Source of the DNA: a virus
IMG/VR virus record: IMGVR_UViG_3300032293_000933
Span: 1-64,000 of that record
DNA: 64,000 nucleotides
Direction: 5' to 3' (one strand)
Notes under the pieces: generated by a model
What the model was told of the DNA's origin: nothing
Databases searched by the model: none
The model's input: the letters and a program-made list of their open reading frames with translations, nothing else
Made by a program: the position numbers and the translations under genes
Part shown: piece after piece, positions 41,241 to 49,066 of the stretch
Layout of the letters: each line of letters opens with the position of its first letter
Position numbering within the stretch: the first letter of the stretch is position 1

Positions 41241-41793
41241 TACCTATCATAGATACCTTAACTTACCTTTCACTATTGGTCCTCTTCCGTTATTTAAGGA
41301 ACAGGGTAATCAAATCAGACATTTTTATATTAATGATTATCCATTCTATCCAATGGAAGAATTTTTTGTTGACCTTGGATTGACTCTTCATCTTAAAGAA
41401 GTATTTTATACCCCACCATTCTCTAAGATTCCGATTCATACCGATCATGGTCACTATACAAATCATGCCAAGATTAATATGTCTTGGGGACCTGAAGAAG
41501 GTGTGATACAATGGTGGAAGTCTGATAAAACTAAAAGAATGCAACTGAATGGTTATCAGGGTAGCACCGATGAATACCATGATAATCTTTGGGCAAATGA
41601 GGAAGATTCTGAACTTCTTTATGAGGCAAATACAAATCGACCTAGTTTAGTTAACGTGGGTGTTTTGCACGGTACAAATAATCCCACACCGCATGGTAGA
41701 TGGACGTTATGCTTTGTTCCAGTCAACCAAGCGGGACAGTTTATACACTGGGATTCTGCTTTAGAAATTTTTAAAAATTATTTGGAGAGTTAA
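41224..41793 (+). CDS. Putative double-stranded beta-helix oxygenase
   Basis: 189 residues from the ATG at 41224 (41218 also possible), overlapping the previous gene. KIPIHTDHGHYTNHAKINMSWG supplies an H.D pair, and LVNVGVLHGTNNPTPHGRWTLCF the distal His and Arg, the layout of 2OG-Fe(II) or related oxygenases. The substrate is unknown. It ends directly before thyX, separated by no bases. Confidence 0.6.
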   Translation: MDTAINTYHRYLNLPFTIGPLPLFKEQGNQIRHFYINDYPFYPMEEFFVDLGLTLHLKEVFYTPPFSKIPIHTDHGHYTNHAKINMSWGPEEGVIQWWKSDKTKRMQLNGYQGSTDEYHDNLWANEEDSELLYEANTNRPSLVNVGVLHGTNNPTPHGRWTLCFVPVNQAGQFIHWDSALEIFKNYLES

Positions 41794-42510
41794 ATGTCTA
41801 ATATTGTTAAATTGATTGCTGTTACTCAAGGTGCAGGAGAACTTGCTGGAAAGTCTGCACAGGAAGTAATTACATACAATGCTCGTGTAAGCAATCCAAG
41901 TAATCAACTTAAATTTGATACGTCTGCTGGACTTCTTCGTTATTGTATCAAGCAAAATCATTGGTCTATCTTCGAGCAAGCAGATATGACTCTTGAAATC
42001 AATACGACTCGTGGTATCGCAGCTCAAGTGCTTCGTCATAGGTCCTTCACATATCAGGAATTTTCACAACGTTACGCAGATACAAAACTACTTACTGATC
42101 TTCCTGAGGTTCCTGAACTTCGTAGGCAGGATGAAAAGAATCGTCAGAACTCAACGAATGATCTTGATGAGCATGTAAGGGAAAAGTTTGAAGGAATGAT
42201 TGAACAACACTTTGAAGAGTCCCAACGTCTCTACGATAAGATGCTTGATGCAGGTGTTGCAAAGGAATGTGCAAGGTTTGTGCTTCCACTCGCAACCCCC
42301 ACCAGAATCTACATGAAGGGTTCTGTAAGGTCATGGATCCATTATATTGACCTACGCTCTGCTCACGGCACTCAGAAGGAGCATATGGACATCGCAGAAG
42401 CAGCACGTTGCGTCTTTATCTGTCAGTTCCCTGATATTGCTAAAGCACTTGGTTGGGAACCAGAGAACTGTCCAGAATGTATTGATGCCCCATCTATTAT
42501 CATCCAATAA
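41794..42510 (+). CDS. thyX: Flavin-dependent thymidylate synthase
   Basis: A 238-residue ThyX. RHRSFTYQEFSQRYA (residues 81-95) is the family signature that binds FAD and dUMP. Conserved YIDLRSAHGTQKEHMDIA follows. It makes dTMP from dUMP using methylene-tetrahydrofolate, feeding phage DNA synthesis together with pentose phosphate genes. Confidence 0.95.
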   Translation: MSNIVKLIAVTQGAGELAGKSAQEVITYNARVSNPSNQLKFDTSAGLLRYCIKQNHWSIFEQADMTLEINTTRGIAAQVLRHRSFTYQEFSQRYADTKLLTDLPEVPELRRQDEKNRQNSTNDLDEHVREKFEGMIEQHFEESQRLYDKMLDAGVAKECARFVLPLATPTRIYMKGSVRSWIHYIDLRSAHGTQKEHMDIAEAARCVFICQFPDIAKALGWEPENCPECIDAPSIIIQ

Positions 42511-42535
42511 ATAAGTTATCTTTATTATAGAAGTT

Positions 42536-42778
42536 ATGGCAATTTATCCTATTATTCATGTTGAGACTGGAGAAAAAAAGGTCGTTGAAATGAGTGTTAA
42601 TGATATTATGCAGTGGTATAAAGATAACCCAGAATGGAGACGAGATTGGTCTGAAGGTTGTGCTTCTACTGGTGAGGTTGGTGAATGGAAAGACCAATTG
42701 ATTAAAAAGCACCCTGGGTGGAATGATGTTCTTGAGAAGGCATCTAGAGCACCAAAATCTAATGTGAAAAAGATTTAA
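42536..42778 (+). CDS. Small FmdB-like cyanophage protein
   Basis: 80 residues. The N-terminus (YPIIHVETGEKKVVEMSVNDI followed by a predicted helix) and the C-terminal GWNDVLEKASRAPKS resemble small phage proteins related to FmdB-type regulators, but the zinc-ribbon cysteines are absent (a single Cys remains). Function unknown. Confidence 0.6.
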   Translation: MAIYPIIHVETGEKKVVEMSVNDIMQWYKDNPEWRRDWSEGCASTGEVGEWKDQLIKKHPGWNDVLEKASRAPKSNVKKI

Positions 42779-42780
42779 TC

Positions 42781-42930
42781 ATGGTTGGGAATGATAAAAC
42801 AACGGATCGATGGTATAATAACAATAAAAATGTATTAAATACTATTGTTGGTGGTGCCAAACATATTTGGCATCATCTCCTAAACAAAAAAACAAAGTAT
42901 CCATTAAAGAATTTATTTCTTGGTGGATAA
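42781..42930 (+). CDS. 49-residue small ORF before phoH
   Basis: Starts three bases after the previous stop and covers most of the gap to phoH. VLNTIVGGAKHIWHHLLNKK is helical with His/Trp. Coding is plausible from position; no family is recognised. Confidence 0.48.
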   Translation: MVGNDKTTDRWYNNNKNVLNTIVGGAKHIWHHLLNKKTKYPLKNLFLGG

Positions 42931-42956
42931 TAAACCCTATTAATTTTAAAATTCTT

Positions 42957-43712
42957 ATGGCAAGAAAGAGAAGACCCGATTTACAACCAATTGGTGTTGG
43001 CATGACTGCTAAGCAAATGAAAAGAAGAAAACCAATTAATATGGATTTTCTTCTTGATATTGAACCTCTCAACGATAATCAATCTAGATTGTTTGAGACG
43101 TTTGATAATGATAAGAATTTAGTTGCATATGGTGCCGCTGGAACTGGAAAGACATTCATCACTTTTTATAACGCTTTGAAGGATGTTCTTGATGAATCAA
43201 CACCGTATGAAAAAATTTATATCGTAAGATCTCTTGTTGCCACTAGAGAAATCGGATTCCTTCCTGGTACACATGAGGATAAAGCAGATATCTATCAGAT
43301 TCCATACAAGAACATGGTCAAATACATGTTCCAGATGGCAACAGATGCTGATTTTGAAATGCTTTATGGCAACCTAAAGACTCAGGGCACGGTTAGTTTT
43401 TGGTCTACTTCATTCCTTAGAGGAACTACGTTAGACAAAGCAATTATTATTGTAGATGAATTCCAAAACTTGAATTTCCATGAACTTGATAGTATAATTA
43501 CAAGGTCTGGTGAGAATACTAAAATTTGTTTCTGTGGTGATGCAACTCAATCCGACTTGCAAAAAACCAATGAAAGAAATGGTATTATTGACTTTATGAA
43601 AATTCTTAGAGTTATGCCTTCGTTTGATATTGTTGAGTTTGGTCTTGAGGATATCGTTCGTTCTGGTCTCTGTAAAGAATACTTAATTGCAAAACACGAA
43701 TTGGGATTTTGA
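42957..43712 (+). CDS. phoH: PhoH-like ATPase
   Basis: 251 residues from the MARKRRPD start. LVAYGAAGTGKTFITF is the Walker A motif and KAIIIVDEFQN the Walker B; YIVRSLVATREIGFLPG and ICFCGDATQSDL are PhoH-specific. PhoH is very common in marine phages; its exact role (an RNA-associated ATPase is proposed) is not settled. It overlaps the following nuclease by one base. Confidence 0.93.
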   Translation: MARKRRPDLQPIGVGMTAKQMKRRKPINMDFLLDIEPLNDNQSRLFETFDNDKNLVAYGAAGTGKTFITFYNALKDVLDESTPYEKIYIVRSLVATREIGFLPGTHEDKADIYQIPYKNMVKYMFQMATDADFEMLYGNLKTQGTVSFWSTSFLRGTTLDKAIIIVDEFQNLNFHELDSIITRSGENTKICFCGDATQSDLQKTNERNGIIDFMKILRVMPSFDIVEFGLEDIVRSGLCKEYLIAKHELGF

Positions 43713-44389
43713 TGTTTAATCACGTTGATTTGAAACTCCCTCAACTTAAGAGGGAGACTATAGATGGTGTTCGATATTATTTTGTTCCTGAAGAGAACGA
43801 ACTATTAAAACTAGTCTCTATCACTTCTGTTACTAGTCACAAAAATCGCCAGTTCTTTGCGGACTGGCGTAAAAAAATTGGTGCAGAGAAGGCAGATAAA
43901 ATTACACGACAAGCAACAAGTCGTGGAACTGACATGCACCTTTTGACAGAGCATCATCTCAAAAATGAAGAACTTCCAAAGGTTCAACCACTGTCGGAAT
44001 TTTTATTCAAAATTGCACAATCAGATCTAAATCGAATAAATAATATTCATGCACTTGAAGGTTCAATGTACAGCAAGGTTCTAGGAATTGCTGGAACTGT
44101 AGACTGTATCGCTGAGTTTGATGGGGAACTTGCCATCATTGATTTCAAGACATCAAAAAAACCTAAACCAGTAGAGTGGATTGAACATTATTTTGTACAG
44201 TGTATGGCGTATGGATGTATGCTGTACGAATTGACAGGACTACAAGTAAAAAAACTTGTCATTATTATGGCATGTGAAAATGGAGAATGCGTTGTTTATG
44301 AAGAATACGACAAAACAAAATACATTAAACTACTCATGGAATACACTAGAGAGTTTCTTAACTACAAATTGGAAAGCTATGCCAGTTAA
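43712..44389 (+). CDS. PD-(D/E)XK nuclease
   Basis: 225 residues. GIAGTVDCIAEFDGELAIIDFKTSKKPK holds the Asp and the D-x-K catalytic core of the Cas4/RecB-type exonuclease fold, and SRGTDMHLLTEHHL is the upstream conserved helix. It probably acts in recombination or host DNA breakdown. It overlaps gp33 by 11 bases. Confidence 0.85.
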   Translation: MFNHVDLKLPQLKRETIDGVRYYFVPEENELLKLVSITSVTSHKNRQFFADWRKKIGAEKADKITRQATSRGTDMHLLTEHHLKNEELPKVQPLSEFLFKIAQSDLNRINNIHALEGSMYSKVLGIAGTVDCIAEFDGELAIIDFKTSKKPKPVEWIEHYFVQCMAYGCMLYELTGLQVKKLVIIMACENGECVVYEEYDKTKYIKLLMEYTREFLNYKLESYAS

Positions 44390-44648
44390 ACTAGAAGACG
44401 AGTTTGAAAGGGTATTAGAGAAGAAGTTTTTTTGCCCGACAAAATTTGCTCAAGAGATTGAGGTTCTAGTTAAAAATAACAAAGATATGAATTATATTGA
44501 TGCTATTATTCATTTCTGTGAAAAGAATAGTATTGATTTAGAATCAGTTCCGAAACTTATATCAAAACCTTTAAAGGAAAAGATTAAGTATGATGCGATG
44601 GAATTAAACTTCTTAAAGAGGACTTCTAGAGCAAAATTGGTTTTTTGA
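44379..44648 (+). CDS. 33: gp33-like late transcription co-activator
   Basis: 89 residues. MNYIDAIIHFCEKNSIDLES...LISKPLKEKIKYDAMELNFLKR follows T4 gp33 (MSYLEATTAFLEENSI...EAIDENLLR) closely, while the N-terminal part is shorter. gp33 links the sliding clamp gp45 and RNA polymerase carrying gp55 to activate late promoters, so it would serve the TATAAATA-type boxes throughout this window. Confidence 0.82.
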   Translation: MPVKLEDEFERVLEKKFFCPTKFAQEIEVLVKNNKDMNYIDAIIHFCEKNSIDLESVPKLISKPLKEKIKYDAMELNFLKRTSRAKLVF

Positions 44649-44708
44649 TTCAAAAAAAGTCGAAAAAAACATCGCGGGGAAAATTTTGAAAACCCCCCTT
44701 CTAAAATT

Positions 44709-45296
44709 ATGACTCCGTTTGACGTATATAAGACATATCTTTCGTTAAAAAATCACTTTACAAAAGATAATTACGATTATCATAAGTATTGTGGTAAAAC
44801 TCGTGCCTCTTTGCAATCCTTTTATAAAAGGAAGGATAGATATTGGTTTGAGAAGTTAGGTAGGCAAAAAAATGATAAAGAGATTATTGATTTTTTTGTT
44901 GCTAATTTTGTTTCCTCTGGAGACGCAGATTCTCTTTGGATTGGTCAAATAATTAGAGAAGGTGAATCTGTGTATAACAATTGGAAGAAGAAAAAAGAGT
45001 CTTTGGCATATATCTTTAAAGAAGAGACTACCGATTTGTTTACAGAGCATAAGTTTAAAGAAGTTTTTGATTGCTCAAAGGGACATCCACCTTTACTTAA
45101 AAAATTCTTAAATGGTAAAATTAGCATAGAAACTATGGTCATATATGACAGAATATTTCTCTTTGGGAATGATTTTGATAAAAAATTGATAGATCCAGTT
45201 TGGCAATTGGTCTCAAAAAATATCAAAAAATACAATTCCTTCCTAAATATTGATATATTCAAGTATAAGAAAATTTTAAAGGAGTGTGTATTATGA
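44709..45296 (+). CDS. 59: gp59-like helicase loader
   Basis: 195 residues. DVYKTYLSLKNHFTKDNYDY and KRKDRYWFEKLGRQ correspond to T4 gp59 (YKLYLMIKQHM, KRRDKYFFQKLSEK), and the all-helical basic C-terminus also matches. gp59 loads the gp41 helicase at forks and recombination intermediates coated with gp32, whose gene is two positions downstream. No ribosome binding site is seen; a GGGG/CCCC inverted repeat lies just upstream (44676-44696). Confidence 0.85.
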   Translation: MTPFDVYKTYLSLKNHFTKDNYDYHKYCGKTRASLQSFYKRKDRYWFEKLGRQKNDKEIIDFFVANFVSSGDADSLWIGQIIREGESVYNNWKKKKESLAYIFKEETTDLFTEHKFKEVFDCSKGHPPLLKKFLNGKISIETMVIYDRIFLFGNDFDKKLIDPVWQLVSKNIKKYNSFLNIDIFKYKKILKECVL

Positions 45297-45631
45297 GTTT
45301 TTTTGATTCTGAAGTTGTTCGCTCCGAAATTGCACATATTAACGAACTTCAGGAAAAACTATACGATAATATGTTCAAGTTTTTTAAGATGGATAGGGAA
45401 GGAAAACTTGAACATGTAAATGTACTCCAAGATTTGCTTGAGAAGCAAAAAGTATTATATACAAGATTGTCTCTGTCGGATGATCCAGAGGCAAAAAAGA
45501 TGAAGGAAAATATATCTAAATCTGCAATGGCAATGGGACTTCCAGAAGGAATGGACATGAATATTATTTTTTCAAATATGGAAAAACTGATTCAACAAAT
45601 GAAGGATCAGGTCAACAAAACAGAGGGTTGA
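45293..45631 (+). CDS. DUF1825-like protein of cyanobacterial type
   Basis: 112 residues. SFFDSEVVRSEIAHINELQ, KFFKMDREGKLEHVNVL and KVLYTRLSLSDDPEAKKM resemble DUF1825, a family of cyanobacterial proteins. It starts inside the gp59 stop after a good AAGGAG site and ends inside the gp32 promoter. A host-derived helical accessory to replication is a possible role; function unknown. Confidence 0.7.
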   Translation: MSFFDSEVVRSEIAHINELQEKLYDNMFKFFKMDREGKLEHVNVLQDLLEKQKVLYTRLSLSDDPEAKKMKENISKSAMAMGLPEGMDMNIIFSNMEKLIQQMKDQVNKTEG

Positions 45632-45656
45632 CGCACTAGGGGACTTGCACTATACT
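45628..45656 (+). promoter_or_regulatory. gp32 promoter
   Basis: TTGACG (45628-45633), 17 bp, TATACT (45651-45656). The -35 box overlaps the stop of the previous gene. Confidence 0.78.
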
Positions 45657-45689
45657 GGTAAGTGTCCACCGCAAGTCCCCAAAGGACAC
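45639..45689 (+). other. gp32 leader inverted repeats, possible autoregulatory structure
   Basis: GGGGACTTGC (45639-45648) is an exact inverted repeat of GCAAGTCCCC (45671-45680) across the -10 region. In the promoter-initiated transcript, GTGTCC (45663-45668) can pair with GGACAC (45684-45689) at the extreme 5' end. T4 gp32 represses its own translation by binding a 5' pseudoknot at a similar distance from the start. Confidence 0.5.
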
Positions 45690-45724
45690 ACACAAGCCGA
45701 ATCTCAAAAATACGAGGTAATCTA

Positions 45725-46672
45725 ATGTCTTTCTCAGATCTTAAAAAGCAATCTTCGCTTGGTTCTCTTACTCAAAAGTTGGTAAAAGAAGTTGAGAAGA
45801 TGAACACAAGTTCTAATGGCGCAGATGAGCGTCTTTGGAAACCAGAAATGGACAAAACTGGTAATGGTTATGCAGTTATTCGTTTTCTCCCTGCTCCTGA
45901 AGGAGAAGACCTTCCTTGGGTAAAAATGTACTCCCACGGATTCCAAGGTCCTGGTGGTTGGTATATTGAAAACTCCCTGACCACTATTGGACAAAAGGAT
46001 CCAGTGTCCGAATATAATCGTGGACTTTGGAATAGCGGTAACGAAAAGGATAAGGAAACTGTCCGTAAACAGAAGCGTAAACTGTCTTACTATTCTAACA
46101 TCTATATTGTAAAGGATCCTGCAAATCCTGCTAATGAGGGTAAAGTATTCCTCTTTAAATATGGTGCTAAAATCTTTGATAAGGTAATGGCAGCAATGCA
46201 ACCTGAGTTTGAAGATGAAGAACCCATCAATCCCTTTGACTTCTGGCAGGGTGCGAACTTCAAACTGAAGATTCGTAAGGTTGATGGTTATTGGAACTAT
46301 GATAAGTCTGAGTTTGATCGTCAAGCACCTCTTCTTGAAGACGATGATGCTCTAGAGGGTGTATGGAAGAAAGAATATTCTCTACAAACTTTGGTTTCTC
46401 CTTCTGAGTTTAAAACTTTTGAAGAACTTCAAAAACGTCTTGACTATGTTCTTGGTAAGAAGGGAACTCCTAAGTATCAAGATTCTGATGAATATGAAGA
46501 GGAAGATACCACTCGTGGTTCCTTCAAACCAGACTTCGGTTCACGTCAAACTCAAGAGAGTCAACTTCCAGAAGAGTTGAGTTCTCAACTTGAATCGTTG
46601 ACTTCTTCATCTTCTTCTAATGATGAGGATGATGACGCCCTTAGTTACTTCCAGCGCCTTGCTGAAAGTTGA
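45725..46672 (+). CDS. 32: Single-stranded DNA-binding protein gp32
   Basis: 315 residues, slightly longer than T4 gp32 (301). The N-terminal LKKQSSLGSLTQKLVKEV is the basic cooperativity region; GNGYAVIRFLPAP, PWVKMYSHGFQGPGGWYIE and YIVKDPANPANEGKVFLFKYG belong to the OB-fold core, and the C-terminus is acidic and Ser-rich (SSSSSNDEDDD), as expected for partner binding. It coats ssDNA in replication and recombination. GAGG lies before the ATG. Confidence 0.97.
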   Translation: MSFSDLKKQSSLGSLTQKLVKEVEKMNTSSNGADERLWKPEMDKTGNGYAVIRFLPAPEGEDLPWVKMYSHGFQGPGGWYIENSLTTIGQKDPVSEYNRGLWNSGNEKDKETVRKQKRKLSYYSNIYIVKDPANPANEGKVFLFKYGAKIFDKVMAAMQPEFEDEEPINPFDFWQGANFKLKIRKVDGYWNYDKSEFDRQAPLLEDDDALEGVWKKEYSLQTLVSPSEFKTFEELQKRLDYVLGKKGTPKYQDSDEYEEEDTTRGSFKPDFGSRQTQESQLPEELSSQLESLTSSSSSNDEDDDALSYFQRLAES

Positions 46673-46680
46673 TTAAGTAG

Positions 46681-49062
46681 TTATTCATATAAACGAGGAT
46701 TATCTCCTCTCTTAATGGTTCTGGACACATACTGTTCAGAACCTTCTTTATATTCCATAATACCTTCAATATCATCTAAAACTATACTTAAAAATTCTGG
46801 TTTTAGAATGTAAATATTTCTTTTTTTGTTTTCGAGGTTTTCTTCATACTGATAATTTGTTACAGGAACACAAGATTCTTTACCAACTATCTCTAATAGT
46901 TCTCCTGCTCTGGTGTCGAAATAAACAGTTCCATAAGTAAGTCTCTTTCTCCAGTTGAATCCATCATACTTCCATTCTTGTCCACTTCTTTCAAAAATTT
47001 CATTAACTTGAGGTTCATATAGATTCCCAGGTTTACTAAAAATTAAATCTGGAGGAGAATTGTATCCTCTTCCTGGATTTGTTAATGTTATTTCTTTAAC
47101 CTCACCAGATTCTGTTTTTACAACTGCTTTTGCTGTAATTGGTGGCAATGGATTTTCAATTACAGCAGTTGGAGGGGTTCTGTAGTTATAACCACGGTCT
47201 ACCATAATGACTTCATCAACACCACCATTTTTAATTAAAACATAACCAGTTGCTGTTCTGTGTGGAATTGGTGATTGAATAAAAATGTTCGGTGGATTAC
47301 TTGTAGTGTATCCTGCTCCAGCTTTTGTAACCGTGATATTGACAATTTTTTCTGTTGTTGTAGTTCCAACACCCACAGTTGCAGTTGCTGTTGCAGTAAT
47401 GTCTGTACTATAACGGTATAATTTTCTATTACTAGAACCACCAACGATGAATAGTGTCTCTGTTGGATTAGCATACGCATCCATAGGAATTGTGTCACCA
47501 CTATCCGTTTGAATATTACGAGAACCTAGTAGTGTAAAACTATCTAAATCCCAATTTGCACCTAATTCTAATACGTGCATTTGTTTTGTATCTGTTCCAG
47601 AGACATATAATTTTGTTCCATCGTCTTTAAACGCAAAACCACGTACAGAAGTTTCTCCAGTTAATGATTGTATGTTAACTTGTTGTGTTGGTAATGGTTT
47701 TAATGTTGTAATATTCCATTCTACAAGTAATTCGTATTTTTTGATTGTATCTGGATCTTGAGTTTCAATAATATACAAGTAAAACCCATCATCCTGCATT
47801 CTAATTCCTGATGATGTTGGCATACTAATCGCACCAGCTACAGTTGCTGTGCTTATATCCCAATCTGTTGATAAATCATATTGTGCAATTTTAAAACCAG
47901 ATCCAGTTAAACCAGAGACATACATTCTCGATCCATCTGGTTTAAATTCAATACCAGTTAGATATATGAAGGATACTCCACCAAAATTTAGAGTTCGAGT
48001 TGCAATCTTAGTCCCACTTGCTATATTGTAAGGTGATGATAATTCATAATGCTCAATAACTCCACTAGTATAAGTATTTGCTCCGTGACATGTGTATATT
48101 CTTACACCTAGAGCATCCATAAAGAATCCTTCAAATCCATCTTCTACTGTAAAGTTTGAATCGGTAATAAACAATGCACTACTGATAACATCTGGAGGTG
48201 GATCTATTGTAACTATTGGTGTAAAAGTATATCCATCTCCAGGATTACTAATCGTTATAGATCTTATAGTTCCTCCAGCACCAATAACAGGTGTTAATAT
48301 TGCTGTAATTGTAGGTGGTGGAGGACTAAATGTAATTTGTGGTTGGAACGTATAACCAGTTCCATTATCAATAATTGTAATTAAACCAACTTCTCTATCA
48401 TCTGGTGGATTATTAAGTTCTACAGATATTGTACCTTTTCTTGGATTTGGTGGTGGAGTAATTGTTACAGATCCAATTCCAGTATATCCTGCCCCAGGAT
48501 TTGTAATCGCTAGTTGAGTAACTGTTCCTGAGACTGCATCAACCGATGCTGATCCTGCTGCAAAAATACCAGGAATAACCGATGGTAATTGAACGTTAGG
48601 GTCTAGCTCTATTTCATATTCTGGTGCTTTGAAAAATCCTTCATTGACTTCTTTTCCACCTTCTACAATTATGTACCCTTCTCTTGTCCTAACCTCAGAA
48701 GTTTCATAATGATGAATTCCAGAATATAAATTTTCGTAACTTCCGTATTTTTGTAGAACATAGTCATTGAATGCATATTGTGTCTTTGGCCACTCATCAT
48801 AAACATTATTGACGTTATTCGCCAATAAAACTAACCAATCTAATGTGGGGTCATTGTAAAATTTATCAGCTACTTGATCGGGTCTCTCTTCTCCAATTAT
48901 AGTATACTTTTGAAAGTAGGAGACATTTTTAAAAATATCATCTCTTATTTTTGCTCTTTTGAACAAATTCTTGACAGTAGTATAATCTGATAGAGAATTT
49001 TTATTTAATCCTCTAGAAATGTATTCAAAATTAGGTACTTTTTTAAAATATTCTTGCGTCAT
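46681..49062 (-). CDS. 53: Baseplate wedge gp53 with large beta insertion
   Basis: 793 residues against 196 in T4 gp53. The N-terminal 120 residues (RPDQVADKFYNDPTLDWLVLL, VYDEWPKTQYAFNDYVLQ) and the C-terminal 100 (WRKRLTYGTVYFDTRAGE...) look like gp53. Between them lie GYT-type repeats (NPGAGYT, NGTGYTF, NPGDGYTF), a segment of about 230 residues with YVTN-propeller-like strands (FKPDGSRMYVSG, FKDDGTKLYVSG) and more repeats (KAGAGYTT, NPGRGYNSPP). The insertion probably projects from the baseplate. Converges with gp32; overlaps none. Confidence 0.8.
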   Translation of the reverse strand: MTQEYFKKVPNFEYISRGLNKNSLSDYTTVKNLFKRAKIRDDIFKNVSYFQKYTIIGEERPDQVADKFYNDPTLDWLVLLANNVNNVYDEWPKTQYAFNDYVLQKYGSYENLYSGIHHYETSEVRTREGYIIVEGGKEVNEGFFKAPEYEIELDPNVQLPSVIPGIFAAGSASVDAVSGTVTQLAITNPGAGYTGIGSVTITPPPNPRKGTISVELNNPPDDREVGLITIIDNGTGYTFQPQITFSPPPPTITAILTPVIGAGGTIRSITISNPGDGYTFTPIVTIDPPPDVISSALFITDSNFTVEDGFEGFFMDALGVRIYTCHGANTYTSGVIEHYELSSPYNIASGTKIATRTLNFGGVSFIYLTGIEFKPDGSRMYVSGLTGSGFKIAQYDLSTDWDISTATVAGAISMPTSSGIRMQDDGFYLYIIETQDPDTIKKYELLVEWNITTLKPLPTQQVNIQSLTGETSVRGFAFKDDGTKLYVSGTDTKQMHVLELGANWDLDSFTLLGSRNIQTDSGDTIPMDAYANPTETLFIVGGSSNRKLYRYSTDITATATATVGVGTTTTEKIVNITVTKAGAGYTTSNPPNIFIQSPIPHRTATGYVLIKNGGVDEVIMVDRGYNYRTPPTAVIENPLPPITAKAVVKTESGEVKEITLTNPGRGYNSPPDLIFSKPGNLYEPQVNEIFERSGQEWKYDGFNWRKRLTYGTVYFDTRAGELLEIVGKESCVPVTNYQYEENLENKKRNIYILKPEFLSIVLDDIEGIMEYKEGSEQYVSRTIKRGDNPRLYE

Positions 49063-49066
49063 CTTA

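Noticed and set aside
44676-44696. GGGG/CCCC inverted repeat between gp33 and gp59 as a terminator
   Set aside because: Only four GC pairs enclose an A/T loop and there is no T-run after it.
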